DNA of 64,000 nt from positions 1 to 64,000 of the forward strand of contig JBEHYN010000009.1 of the NCBI GenBank assembly GCA_048498155.1, written 5' to 3'. Positions 1 to 9,313 of the stretch are shown piece after piece. Each line of letters opens with the position of its first letter. The stretch's first letter is position 1. Under the pieces are notes generated by a model. It was not told where the DNA came from. It saw nothing but the letters and a program-made list of their open reading frames with translations, and did not search any database. This stretch comes from BOG-938 sp048498155 (GTDB taxonomy: Bacteria; Pseudomonadota; Alphaproteobacteria; Caulobacterales; Caulobacteraceae). The position numbers were made by a program, and so were the translations under genes.

Positions 1-1629
1 CTGTCGCATGAAGACATCGAGAACCTGGTGGCCTATCTGGCCGCCCACAAGGCGCGTGATCTGACCCAGACGGCCAAGCTCGTTCCGGCGCCCGTGCTGC
101 CCTACGAACGCATCGCCAAGCCGGCGGCGGGGGACTGGGCCAGCTACTGGGGCGATTACGCCGGTCATCACTTCAGTGAGCTGAGCCAGATCAACACGTC
201 CAACGTGGCCCAGCTTCAGGCGCGCTGGGCTGCGCCGATGATGGGCGATACGGTGATGGAAGCCACGCCCCTGGTGGTGGATGGCGTGATGTACGTCGCC
301 GGCCCGCCCGGCGACGTGGCCGCCTTCGACGCGCGCAGCGGCCTTCCGATCTGGCGTTTTCACCGCAAGCAGGACGTCAAGAACCCTTACCAGATCAACC
401 CGTTCAACAAGGGCGTGGCGGTGCTGGACGGACGGGTGTTCTTCGGCACCTTGGACAACAACCTGATCGCGCTGGACGCCCACACGGGCCGCGAGCTGTG
501 GGAAAAGAATATCAGCGACACCATGGCCGGCTACACCATCACTGGGGCGCCCCTGGCGCTGAAGGACAAGCTGATCGTGGGCATGTCCGGCGGTGAGATG
601 GGCATCCGGGGCTATCTGGAAGCCTATGACCCGGCCGACGGCCACAAGCTGTGGCGCTTCTACACCGTCCCCGCGCCGGGCGAGCCGGGGGGCGACACCT
701 GGGCGGGGGACAGCTGGAAATACGGCGGGGCGCCCACCTGGCTGACGGGCAGCTACGATGCTGAGACCAACACCCTGATCTGGCCGACCGGCAACCCCGG
801 CCCGGACTTCAATCCGGACCTGCGCAAGGGCGACAACCTCTATACCGACAGCGTGCTGGCCCTGGACGCGGACACCGGCAAGCTAAAGTGGCACTACCAG
901 TTCACCCCCAACGACGGGCATGACTGGGACTCCACCGAGGACATGGTGCTGGCCGACCAGGTGATCGATGGGAAACCACGCAAGCTGGTGATCCACGCCG
1001 ATCGCAACGGCATGTTCTATGTGCTGGACCGCACCAACGGGAAGTTCCTGTTCTCCACCCCCTTCGTGAGGCAAACCTGGAACCTGGGCTTTGACGCCAA
1101 CGGCCGGCCCATCGTGGATCCGAAATTCGTCCCCACCGCCACGGGACAGGCCGGCTGGCCATCGGCTGGGACCAACTTCCAGGCGCCGTCCTACGACAAG
1201 GACAGCGGACTATTGTTTGTGGCCTACAATGACGGCGTAAGCTTGGCGGTGAGCGGTCCAGCCAAGCCTGAGCGTGGCAAGCAATACGTCGGGCGGGGCG
1301 TCGGGGCGCAGCCCGCCGATCCCTTGGCCAATCAGGGCGTCGAGGCGATCGACACCCGCACGGGCAAGGTGATCTGGCAGTATCGAACCTTGCGCAATTC
1401 GGCGTCCTCGGGCGTACTTGGCACGCGGGGTGGGCTGGTGTTCGTAGCCTGTGCGGAAGGGCAGTTAGTGGCGCTGGACGCCAAAACCGGAAAGCTGTTG
1501 TGGAATTTTCGCACGGGCGTCCCGGTCACGGCGTCGCCAATGAACTATGCGGTAAATGGACAACAGTTCATCGCCGTGGCCGCCGGCAATATGGTCTATA
1601 GCTTCGCGCTGCCCAAGGCGAAGCCCTGA
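1..1629 (+). CDS. PQQ-dependent dehydrogenase with N-terminal cytochrome c domain (5' partial)
   Basis: The reading frame is already open at base 1, so the true start lies outside the window. The first codons (LSHEDIENLVAYLAAHK) resemble the last helix of a class I cytochrome c domain. A linker and a PQQ-type propeller follow, beginning around codon 45, with repeated ALDAxTGxxLW blade motifs and the PQQ/active-site segments GDSWKYGGAPTWLTGSYD and TPNDGHDWD. This is the quinohemoprotein alcohol dehydrogenase layout (periplasmic, electrons passed from PQQ to heme c), as in polyvinyl-alcohol-type dehydrogenases; the substrate cannot be told. The adjacent Cys-Cys pair of many PQQ dehydrogenases, present in the two paralogues downstream, is absent: KNPYQINPFNKG stands in its place. 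A hairpin follows the stop. Confidence 0.85.
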   Translation: MSHEDIENLVAYLAAHKARDLTQTAKLVPAPVLPYERIAKPAAGDWASYWGDYAGHHFSELSQINTSNVAQLQARWAAPMMGDTVMEATPLVVDGVMYVAGPPGDVAAFDARSGLPIWRFHRKQDVKNPYQINPFNKGVAVLDGRVFFGTLDNNLIALDAHTGRELWEKNISDTMAGYTITGAPLALKDKLIVGMSGGEMGIRGYLEAYDPADGHKLWRFYTVPAPGEPGGDTWAGDSWKYGGAPTWLTGSYDAETNTLIWPTGNPGPDFNPDLRKGDNLYTDSVLALDADTGKLKWHYQFTPNDGHDWDSTEDMVLADQVIDGKPRKLVIHADRNGMFYVLDRTNGKFLFSTPFVRQTWNLGFDANGRPIVDPKFVPTATGQAGWPSAGTNFQAPSYDKDSGLLFVAYNDGVSLAVSGPAKPERGKQYVGRGVGAQPADPLANQGVEAIDTRTGKVIWQYRTLRNSASSGVLGTRGGLVFVACAEGQLVALDAKTGKLLWNFRTGVPVTASPMNYAVNGQQFIAVAAGNMVYSFALPKAKP

Positions 1630-1636
1630 ACCCCTA

Positions 1637-1675
1637 GCCGACTCCGCTGCTCGTTTTTGGAGCAGCAGAGTCGGC
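1637..1675. terminator. Long hairpin after the PQQ dehydrogenase gene
   Basis: A 16-bp stem with one C/A mismatch (1637-1652 with 1660-1675) encloses a T-rich 7-nt loop, 7 nt after the stop codon. There is no U-tract after the stem, so it may act as a terminator or as an mRNA 3' stabiliser. From 1676 to 1891 I see no gene or clear signal apart from the ribosome-binding site of the next gene. Confidence 0.55.
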
Positions 1676-1891
1676 CCGGCGCGCTCAGTCAGCCCCGAGC
1701 TTGCGTCCTGGGCCATGGCGACGTCGCTCGACAGGCCCACCGCCTCGCTCCGGCGATCTCAAACGGCGGGGTTGTGGCCGTCGCCCGGCTTGATTAAAGG
1801 CTTCACACGCGGACGCAGTTACGGGCCCTAGCTATCGCCGCTTGGGCCGCCATCGGGCTGCAGACCCTCACAAAGTACACTGGGAGATTCC

Positions 1892-2464
1892 ATGCCTGTC
1901 ACCACCCTTGACCCCAAGACGGCGCTGATCGTGATCGATCTGCAGAAGGCCATCATGGCGGCCCCGACCATCACCCCGCCTATCGAGATCGCCAAGCAAG
2001 CGGCCCTGTTGGCGGAGGCTTTCCGCAAACACAATCTGCCCGTGGTGCTGGTCAACGCCGGCGGCCAGGCCCGCGGCCGAAACGAAATTCCGCCGCCCCC
2101 CGCCGGCGCTCCGCCGCGCGCGGAGGATTGGAACCACATCATCCCGGAGATGAACAAACAGCCGTCGGATCACCTCGTGACCAAGAAGACCTGGGGCGCC
2201 TTCACGAACACAGACCTGGACACCTATCTCAAGACGGCGGGTGTCACCCAGGTGGTGATCTGCGGAATCGCCACCAGCATCGGCGTAGAGTCCACTGCCC
2301 GCTTCGCGCACGAACTGGGCTACAATGTCACCCTGGCCACCGACGCCATGACTGATCCCAGCGCCTATGCCCACGACAACAGTCTCTCGCGGGTCTTCCC
2401 GCGGATCGGCGAGACCGGCTTGACCGCCGACATCATCAGCCTTCTGGACAGCACCCACGCCTGA
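1892..2464 (+). CDS. Isochorismatase-family cysteine hydrolase
   Basis: 190 aa, the usual length for this family, which hydrolyses vinyl-ether or amide bonds of small molecules (isochorismate, nicotinamide, N-carbamoyl compounds). The catalytic triad can be placed: Asp16 in IVIDLQ, Lys98/99 in LVTKKTWG and Cys124 in VVICGIATSIGVE, which also carries the family's typical non-proline peptide region. GGGAG precedes the ATG by 6 nt. It is followed after 34 nt by a short-chain dehydrogenase on the same strand, so the two are probably cotranscribed. The context of dehydrogenases and a flavin monooxygenase suggests an amidase-like catabolic step; the substrate is unknown. Confidence 0.85.
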   Translation: MPVTTLDPKTALIVIDLQKAIMAAPTITPPIEIAKQAALLAEAFRKHNLPVVLVNAGGQARGRNEIPPPPAGAPPRAEDWNHIIPEMNKQPSDHLVTKKTWGAFTNTDLDTYLKTAGVTQVVICGIATSIGVESTARFAHELGYNVTLATDAMTDPSAYAHDNSLSRVFPRIGETGLTADIISLLDSTHA

Positions 2465-2498
2465 TCTTGGCGGCTGGGCGGCGGATAAGGGGATTCTC

Positions 2499-3260
2499 AT
2501 GTCGGATCAAAGAAAGCGGGTCGCCCTGGTCATCGGCGGCGGGTCGGGCATGGGCCTAGCGTCCTCACGCGCGCTTGCGGCGGCGGGCCACATCGTCATG
2601 GTCACCGATCGCGACGGGGATGCCGCCAAACGCGCGGCCGACGAGATCAAGGCGGCGGGAGGCGAGGCGATCTCCTATGAGATCGACGGGTCTTCGGTCT
2701 CGCAGCTCAAGACCATGTTTCTCTTTATCGAGAAGACCTACGCCCGCCTGAACGTCCTGTTCTCCAACATCGGCATACGTGGACCCATAGGCCTGGACAT
2801 GGTCGAGGCCCAATTCGACGAGGTCATGGACGTCAATGTGAAGAGCCACTTCTTCGCGACCCACTACGCCGTCCCGCTGATGAAGCTGAGCGCGCCTCAC
2901 GCGTCGATCATCTACATGGCCTCGGCGGGCTCGCTGAAGGCGGGCGGGCGCTGTCCGCTCTACAATATCAGCAAGGCTGCAGTGCCGATGATGGCGCGCA
3001 GCGTGGCGCGGGAACTGGGTCCGGCGGGCATTCGCGTGAATGCGATATGTCCCGGCTCGATCGAGACGGGCTTTCCACGCTGGTCGACGTTTACGCCTGA
3101 GGGCCGCAAGGCCATGATCGACGAGGTCAGCCTCAACATTCCCCTTGGCCGCATTGGTCAGCCCGATGACGTGGCCGGCATGGTGGCCTTCCTGGCGTCG
3201 GATCAGGCGATGTTCATCACCGGCGCATCAATCCCCATCGACGGCGGCGACCTGGCCTGA
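2499..3260 (+). CDS. Short-chain dehydrogenase/reductase (SDR)
   Basis: 253 aa, a classical SDR with a Rossmann fold. The N-terminal dinucleotide site reads GGGSGMG (TGxxxGxG variant, residues 13-20), with Asp in VTDRDG favouring NAD. Ser near residue 142 (YMASAGS), Tyr155 and Lys159 (YNISK) form the catalytic set. The C-terminal IPIDGGDLA is typical. AAGGGGA precedes the ATG. It oxidises or reduces a hydroxyl/keto group of an unidentified substrate. It follows the cysteine hydrolase by 34 nt, and its 3' end faces the convergent monooxygenase gene. Confidence 0.9.
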   Translation: MSDQRKRVALVIGGGSGMGLASSRALAAAGHIVMVTDRDGDAAKRAADEIKAAGGEAISYEIDGSSVSQLKTMFLFIEKTYARLNVLFSNIGIRGPIGLDMVEAQFDEVMDVNVKSHFFATHYAVPLMKLSAPHASIIYMASAGSLKAGGRCPLYNISKAAVPMMARSVARELGPAGIRVNAICPGSIETGFPRWSTFTPEGRKAMIDEVSLNIPLGRIGQPDDVAGMVAFLASDQAMFITGASIPIDGGDLA

Positions 3261-3282
3261 GCCTGTCGCCGCCTCCGAGGAC

Positions 3283-4635
3283 TCAGGCATTCTCGACGGC
3301 GCGCTGTTCCTTGCGGGCCTTTGTATAGCGGTTCTCGGGTTCGGGCAGGCCCAGATTGCCCCTGAAGGTCTTGGCTTCGTAGTCGCGCCGATATAGGCCC
3401 CGCGCCTGAAGCAGCGGGACGATCAACTCCACGAACAGTTCCAACTGCCCGGGCATGGACTCGAAGAAGTTGAAGCCGTCGCAGGCATGGGCTTCGAACC
3501 AGACTTCCATAGCGTCGACGATCTTTTCCGGCCCGCCGACGAAATGGCCACGCGGCGTGGCGTTGCGAAGGGCCATTTGCCGGAGGGTCAGCCCTTCGTC
3601 CTGCGCGGTCTTGACGATGCGCATGGTGTTGCTCTGGTGACCCGCCATGCCCGCGGCGAGGGCCACCTCCACCGGGAAGGGTGCGTCCAGGTCGTAGACG
3701 CTGAAGTCGTGATCGTTGAGGGAGCGGCCCAGCAGTTGGAGCGCGCTTTCAATCGAGACCAGTTCCTGCTGTTGTTTGTACTTGGCTTCCGCTTCCGCGT
3801 CGGTACGGCCGATGATGGGTCGGTAGGTCGGTAAGATTTTCACCTCGGCGGCCTTGCGTCCGGCGGCGACCACTCGCCCCTTGACGTCCGCGTAATAGTC
3901 GATCGCTGCTTCCATGGTGTTGGAATTGACGAAGATGGCGTCGGCCCGGCGGGATGAGAAGTTCTTGCCGTCCTCTGAGGCTCCGGCCTGGAAGATGACG
4001 GGATGGCCCTGGGGCGTGCGCTTGATGTTCAGGGGGCCCTTGACCTTGAAGAATTCGCCCTGGTGATTGAGCGTGTGCAGGCGGTCGGGGTTGATGAACT
4101 TGCCGCTGGCCTTGTCGCCGATGATGGCGTCCGCCTCCCAGGAATCCCATAGTCCTTCGGCGACGTCGAGGTACTCGTCGGCGATCCTATAACGGACGTC
4201 ATGCGGCGGCAGGGCGAGCTTGCCGAAGTTCTCGGCTGTGCCGTCCAGCCAGGAGGTCACCACGTTCCAACCGGCCCGTCCGCCGCTGATCTGATCAAGC
4301 GAGGCGAACTGGCGGGCGACGTTGAAGGGTTCGCTGTAGGACACGGTCAATGTGCCGACCAGGCCGATATGGTCGGTGACGGCGGCGAGGGCCGACAGCA
4401 GGGTTATCGGTTCGAAGCGGTTCAAGTCGTGCGGGCTGGACTTCTCGCTGATCGAGATGCTGTCGGACACAAAAAGGTAGTCGATCTTGCCGCGCTCGGC
4501 CAACTGAGCCTGATATTTGTAAAAGGCGAAATCGGTGCTGGCGTCGATCTTCACGTCGGGATGGCGCCAATCGGACCAATTGGTGCCGACGCCGTGCAGG
4601 ACGAAGCCGAATTTCATCTGTTCGTTACGGGCCAT
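3283..4635 (-). CDS. LLM-class flavin-dependent monooxygenase (NtaA/SnaA/DszA type)
   Basis: 450 aa, the usual length for the FMNH2-dependent two-component monooxygenases that include nitrilotriacetate monooxygenase A and DszA. Recognisable family segments are MKFGFVLHGVGTNWSDWRHPD at the N-terminus, a barrel strand in LSALAAVTDHIGLVGT, AGWNVVTSW, and HPVIFQAGASEDGKNFSSRRAD. The start at 4635 gives MARNEQMKF; ATG at 4617 (MKFGF) is an alternative. A flavin reductase partner is not encoded nearby. Convergent with the SDR gene and followed on its own strand by nothing; the MFS gene upstream has the same orientation. Confidence 0.85.
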   Translation of the reverse strand: MARNEQMKFGFVLHGVGTNWSDWRHPDVKIDASTDFAFYKYQAQLAERGKIDYLFVSDSISISEKSSPHDLNRFEPITLLSALAAVTDHIGLVGTLTVSYSEPFNVARQFASLDQISGGRAGWNVVTSWLDGTAENFGKLALPPHDVRYRIADEYLDVAEGLWDSWEADAIIGDKASGKFINPDRLHTLNHQGEFFKVKGPLNIKRTPQGHPVIFQAGASEDGKNFSSRRADAIFVNSNTMEAAIDYYADVKGRVVAAGRKAAEVKILPTYRPIIGRTDAEAEAKYKQQQELVSIESALQLLGRSLNDHDFSVYDLDAPFPVEVALAAGMAGHQSNTMRIVKTAQDEGLTLRQMALRNATPRGHFVGGPEKIVDAMEVWFEAHACDGFNFFESMPGQLELFVELIVPLLQARGLYRRDYEAKTFRGNLGLPEPENRYTKARKEQRAVENA

Positions 4636-4825
4636 TTTCCAGCATCCAAACTGTTTGTTTTCAACGGTAGGCGTCGCGTCAAACGCGTGTCAAGCATCCC
4701 CCGACCTGTCGCGCGAGGCCGCAGAACGGGGTCGACGCAAGCTTGCGTCAACCGCGTTCAATCTAACGAATCCCGGCCTGCGGCGCGTTTGATCCAAGGC
4801 AAAACCACGCCGGAATTCTTCCTCG

Positions 4826-6157
4826 TTATAGTTTGCCCAGGGCCACGTTCTTACGAAGCAGCCAGATGGAAATCAGCAGCACCACCAGGTGGAAGACGCC
4901 TTCCATCAGCAAGGGCGAGTTGAAGCCGACCTTGTAGAACAGATAGCCGCTGGCCAAGTTGATGACGATCAGGGTGAGGGTGCCGAGGAAGGTGAAGACA
5001 CCGACGGACGATCCGCGAAACTGCGGCGGCGCTTCCTGGGCGATGAGGGACTGGGAAGCAATCGCCTCGGCGCTCTCGGCAAAGCCGATAATCGCCGCGC
5101 CGACCATCATGGCTTGACCGAAGACGTTGGTGATGAGGCCGATGTAGCCGAACGCGAAGGTCATGAAGGCCAGGGACAACAGCATCATCAAGACGCGGTT
5201 GATCTTGTCGGTGATCAGACCGAACAGGGGCGCGCCGATGACCTTAGCGACAAAGCGGATGGAGGCGACCGTGCCGGCGGTCAAGGTGGCCGTGATGGCG
5301 TCCACCCCACTGCTGTGCCCGGCGTTGACGATCCAAAGCGCCAGGAATGAGCCGGTGATGACCGTGTCAGTGCGCACCACGCTGCCGATGAACAGCATGA
5401 CGCCGAACTTTCTGTTCTTTCCCGCGTACTCCAGCACTACCTTCAGATTGGAAAACATCTCCTTCATCCGGGTGAGCGCCCGGCCGGGCATGGCGGGTGC
5501 GCGCTTGGGCTCGTTGAAGAAGGCCCTGGTGGTTCCGAGGCCAATCAGCGGAAACAACGCGACCAAGCCGAACGCCAGGATCAGCGACAGGTGCGGGGTC
5601 AAGCCCAGCGCCCGAAACTGGCTAGGCAGGTGCGATGTCAGCAAGACGAAAGCGGAGGCGGACAACCAGGGCACCAGCAGTACGATGCTGTTGAATTTGC
5701 CGCGCGAACGGTTGTCGGGAATGTCCATGGCGATGGTCGGCGCCCCGGCGTTGTAGCCGCTGAAGGAGACGCCCCAGACGAACCGCAGCACATACAGGGC
5801 GAACACCGCCCCGATGAATGGATAGACCAGCATGCACAGGGTGAAGCCGGTCAGGGTCAGCAGCAGCATCGGACGTCTGCCGTAGATATCGGCCAATGCG
5901 CCGAAGGCCATGATGCACAACAGTGTGCCGGCCTGCTGCACGGCGCCCAGGGTTCCGACCACGAGCCCTTGTTGGTGCGACTCGATGTGAAGCTGCTGGG
6001 TCAGGACCAGGGGCAGCATCACATTGGCGAATTCGTTCAAGCTCACGCAGATGCAGGTGACGAACAGGAACGACACGACCTCTTTGATCCCGTAGCCGGG
6101 GCTCAGAAGGATCGGGCCGATTCGGGCTTGGGCAGGCGGGTTGGCGACTTTGCTCAT
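4826..6157 (-). CDS. MFS transporter
   Basis: 443 aa from the ATG at 6157 (GGAA just upstream); a GTG at 6169 would add four residues but has no ribosome-binding site. About 12 hydrophobic helices. The MFS loop 2-3 signature is visible as GALADIYGRRPML, with a long central cytoplasmic loop (residues about 210-245, basic). The best comparison is with the aromatic-acid/sugar-acid symporters, but the substrate is inferred only from the neighbouring monooxygenase and binding protein. Its start lies 15 nt downstream of the binding-protein gene's stop, so the two form an operon. Confidence 0.85.
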   Translation of the reverse strand: MSKVANPPAQARIGPILLSPGYGIKEVVSFLFVTCICVSLNEFANVMLPLVLTQQLHIESHQQGLVVGTLGAVQQAGTLLCIMAFGALADIYGRRPMLLLTLTGFTLCMLVYPFIGAVFALYVLRFVWGVSFSGYNAGAPTIAMDIPDNRSRGKFNSIVLLVPWLSASAFVLLTSHLPSQFRALGLTPHLSLILAFGLVALFPLIGLGTTRAFFNEPKRAPAMPGRALTRMKEMFSNLKVVLEYAGKNRKFGVMLFIGSVVRTDTVITGSFLALWIVNAGHSSGVDAITATLTAGTVASIRFVAKVIGAPLFGLITDKINRVLMMLLSLAFMTFAFGYIGLITNVFGQAMMVGAAIIGFAESAEAIASQSLIAQEAPPQFRGSSVGVFTFLGTLTLIVINLASGYLFYKVGFNSPLLMEGVFHLVVLLISIWLLRKNVALGKL

Positions 6158-6172
6158 GGGTTCCAGCACTAA

Positions 6173-7234
6173 CTAGGGCAGCGACTTGGCGTAGGTTTCG
6201 AACGCTGCGTGATCGAAATCGTTGGCGGCCGCGACGAATTGGTCTGTGACGACGTCGCTAGCCGAAATTCGTTTGGCGATCACCCCCGCGCTCACCATCA
6301 GATCGATGTAGGTCTGGATGCCCGCCTCTGTGATCGCGCCGATCCGGTTACCCTGTGGGTTGCCGGCCGGCAGATAGTCCTGCCAGGCGTTCAGTTGGGC
6401 GATTTTTCGGGTCAACTGGGCCTCGCCGTAGGGTTTGCCCAGGGCGTCGAGGATGGCGCGCGCTGCGGCTCGGGGATTGTAACGGATCAGCAGATCAGCC
6501 TTGACGATGGCCCGGGCGAACCGCTTCACCGCGTCGCCCTTGGCGGCCATCACGGCCGGAGAAACCGCATAGCCGGAATTGGTCACGTCCTGCAAAGCGG
6601 GGTGGCCGAAGATGCGCAGCTTCTGGCCGGCGATGATGTAGGGAATGAATTCATAATAGGGAAGGGCTGCAGCGTTCACCCGGCCGGACAGCAAGGCGCC
6701 CATGGCGTCGTCGTCCTTGCCGATGGTCACCAGGGTGTACTCCGAGGGCTTCACGCCCGCCACCGTCAGGCCCGACATGGTCGCGCCCATCGCCGTGGCG
6801 CCGTCTGACGAGTGTACGCCGATGGTCTTGCCTTTGAAGTCGGCGAGGGAATTGATCGGGCTGCTTTCCAGCACAGCGTAGACATAGGTGAACTTGGCCG
6901 CCCGCGAGAGAAACATCTTCAAGCGGATGCCCTTGTAGAAGTCGGTGACCAGCGGCTCGATGCCGATAGGGCAGATGTCGAACTCACCCGCTGAACAGGT
7001 CGTGCGGGCTTCAACTGAGCCTTTGACCAAGGTCAATGTGACTTGCAGGTGCTCCTGTTTATAGAAGCCCGCGCCTTCGGCGGTGAGATTGAGGGTATTC
7101 ATGAGTTCCGGCGTCTGTCCGCCCAGAACCAGCTTAAGGGTGTCGTCCGCCTTGGCCGGGCCGTGCGCCAGGGTCAGCGCCGCGAGCGCACCCATGACGG
7201 CGCCGAGGGCCGAGCGGAAGGACTTCGTAGGCAT
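6173..7234 (-). CDS. ABC-type substrate-binding protein (NMT1/SsuA-like)
   Basis: 353 aa from ATG 7234, chosen because AAGGAC lies about 10 nt upstream and a normal signal peptide follows (MPTKSFRSALGAVMGALAAL, cleavage after AKA). The open frame runs 55 codons further upstream but those residues are arginine-rich and unlike a signal. The mature part has the periplasmic binding fold of nitrate/sulfonate/thiamine-precursor receptors: LTLVKGSVEARTTCSAGEFD, then FKGKTIGVHSSDGATAMGA. No permease or ATPase gene is next to it, so it is an orphan receptor, possibly working with the MFS gene's pathway. Confidence 0.85.
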   Translation of the reverse strand: MPTKSFRSALGAVMGALAALTLAHGPAKADDTLKLVLGGQTPELMNTLNLTAEGAGFYKQEHLQVTLTLVKGSVEARTTCSAGEFDICPIGIEPLVTDFYKGIRLKMFLSRAAKFTYVYAVLESSPINSLADFKGKTIGVHSSDGATAMGATMSGLTVAGVKPSEYTLVTIGKDDDAMGALLSGRVNAAALPYYEFIPYIIAGQKLRIFGHPALQDVTNSGYAVSPAVMAAKGDAVKRFARAIVKADLLIRYNPRAAARAILDALGKPYGEAQLTRKIAQLNAWQDYLPAGNPQGNRIGAITEAGIQTYIDLMVSAGVIAKRISASDVVTDQFVAAANDFDHAAFETYAKSLP

Positions 7235-7471
7235 CGCGCGTGGCGTCCTTTGTCCGGGGCGGTGGCGTCGTGGTTTAAATCGGAAGTCGCTGCGCCGCCT
7301 GGGTCGTTGCAGCCTATGTCCGCGCCGGCTCGGCGTTGCCGCCGCCAGAGTCAAGACGTCCTCCCGAGCCCAGACTTCGTTATTAAATCCATGTTTCACG
7401 TTGCCGCATTGTTTGTCAAACTACGGAGGGATAACCCAGGATCAACAAAAGCAACGGCTCGGGGAGGCATG

Positions 7472-9226
7472 ATGCGCGCAGTCGGGTTTTTGCGTCTTGA
7501 CGACGATCGGGGCGCATCCGTGGGTCGTCGCCCCAGGGTCCGCCGACCCCTGAGTCTTTTCGCGGCGCTGTGGCTCGTCCTGATCGCCGGAGTTCCGGCT
7601 CACGCTCAGGTCACCGCCCAGCGACTAGTGAACGCCGCCGAGGAGCCCGCCAACTGGCTGACCTACTCGGGGACCTACGCCAGCGACCGCTACAGCACGC
7701 TGGATCAGATCACCTCGGCCAACGTCAGGAACCTGGAGCTGAAGTGGGTGTACCAGGCTGCTGTCGCCGGCGGATGGCAGACCTCGCCCTTGGTGGTCGA
7801 CGGGATGATGTATATCACCCAGCGGCCTAATGACGTGGTCGCCCTGGACGCCAAGACCGGACGGGTGTTCTGGATCTATCACCACGCCCTGGGTCCGGCG
7901 CCGAACGTCTGCTGCGGGTCCAACAACAGGGGCCTAGCGATCCTGGGCGACACCCTGTTCATGGGCACCTTGGACGCCCACCTCGTCGCCATCGACGCCA
8001 AGACCGGCCGTCCCCTGTGGAACATCAAGGTCGCCAACAGCGAGGCGGGCTATTCGATCACGCATGCCCCGCTGGTGATCAAGGACAAGGTTCTGGTGGG
8101 CATGGGCGGGGGCGAATTCGGCATCCGCGGCTTCATCGCCGCCTTCGACGCCAAGACCGGCAAGGAGGCCTGGCGTTTCAACACCATTCCGGCGCCGGGC
8201 GAGCCGGGCTCGGAGACCTGGGAGAAATGCCCGCCCAATCCGGCGACCCTTTGCGACCCTGAGGCCTGGAAGCATGGCGGCGGCTCGGTGTGGGTCACCG
8301 GCTCCTACGATCCACAGCTCAATCTGACCTACTGGGGCGTGGGTAACGCCGGACCGGACTACAATAACCAGCAGCGTCCGGGCGATGACCTGTACGCGGG
8401 CTCGGTGGTGGCCCTGGACGCCGACACCGGAAAGCTCAAGTGGCATTATCAGTTTACGCCGCACGATCGGTACGACTTCGACGCCGTGCAGGTTCCGGTG
8501 CTGGCCGATATCGTTTGGAAGGGTCAGCCGGTGAAGGCCATGCTGTGGGCCAACCGCAACGGCTTCTTCTATGTGCTGAACCGCGCCACCGGCCAGTTCC
8601 TGCAGGGCAAGCCCTTCGCCAAGGTCAATTGGGCCAGCGGCATCGACGACAAGGGCGTGCCGATCCAGACGCCGCAACCCCCTGGACAGCCGACCTGGCC
8701 GGGCAACCAGGGCGCCACCAACTGGTTCTCCCCCTCCTACAGCCCGCGCACCAAGCTGTTCTATGTGTCGGTTTGGGAAGACTACGCGACGGTCTTCGGC
8801 GGCTACCCAGCCGAGTACCACGAGGGTCGCGGTTTCGGCGGCGGCGTTCTGCACGACTACGAGCCGATTCCCGGCGCGCCGGGCCTTTCCAATCTCGGCC
8901 AGCGCAAACCGATCAATAATTGGACCGAGACGGCGGGACACGGCTCGATCCAGGCGATCGATCCGCTCACCGGCGAAAAGACATGGCGTTTTCCCATGAG
9001 CGACGTCAGCGACAGCGGCATTCTGACCACCGCCGGCGATGTTCTGTTCACCGGTGGGCGCGAGGGCTACTTTCAGGCGCTTGACGCCAAGACCGGCGCC
9101 CTGCTGTGGAAGGCCAGCCTCGGGTCGCAGGAGATCAACGGGCCGATCACCTACCAGGTGGACGGCAAGCAGTACGTGGCGACGGTGTCAGGCTTGTCTC
9201 TGACGGTTTTTGGCTTGCGCGAGTGA
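7472..9226 (+). CDS. PQQ-dependent alcohol dehydrogenase, periplasmic
   Basis: About 584 aa. ATG 7472 is used because GGGGAGG ends 4 nt upstream; ATG 7469 is in the same frame, and a GTG near 7519 would give a more compact signal peptide ending in PAHAQ. Eight-bladed PQQ propeller: VCCG carries the adjacent Cys-Cys disulfide (about residues 146-147), GGGSVWVTGSYDP and TPHDRYDFDAVQVPVLAD contribute PQQ contacts and the catalytic Asp region. It oxidises a primary alcohol or similar group and passes electrons to a cytochrome c, plausibly the diheme cytochrome encoded next. The paralogue 0.9 kb downstream is very similar across the whole length, so this is a local gene duplication around the cytochrome gene. 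Confidence 0.88.
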   Translation: MRAVGFLRLDDDRGASVGRRPRVRRPLSLFAALWLVLIAGVPAHAQVTAQRLVNAAEEPANWLTYSGTYASDRYSTLDQITSANVRNLELKWVYQAAVAGGWQTSPLVVDGMMYITQRPNDVVALDAKTGRVFWIYHHALGPAPNVCCGSNNRGLAILGDTLFMGTLDAHLVAIDAKTGRPLWNIKVANSEAGYSITHAPLVIKDKVLVGMGGGEFGIRGFIAAFDAKTGKEAWRFNTIPAPGEPGSETWEKCPPNPATLCDPEAWKHGGGSVWVTGSYDPQLNLTYWGVGNAGPDYNNQQRPGDDLYAGSVVALDADTGKLKWHYQFTPHDRYDFDAVQVPVLADIVWKGQPVKAMLWANRNGFFYVLNRATGQFLQGKPFAKVNWASGIDDKGVPIQTPQPPGQPTWPGNQGATNWFSPSYSPRTKLFYVSVWEDYATVFGGYPAEYHEGRGFGGGVLHDYEPIPGAPGLSNLGQRKPINNWTETAGHGSIQAIDPLTGEKTWRFPMSDVSDSGILTTAGDVLFTGGREGYFQALDAKTGALLWKASLGSQEINGPITYQVDGKQYVATVSGLSLTVFGLRE

Positions 9227-9313
9227 CGTCGCCAGGCATACGAGCGCTTAAAGAACAATCCGCCGATCATTCAAACATCAGCGGTCATTCAGAATCATAG
9301 CGAGGGCGCCCAC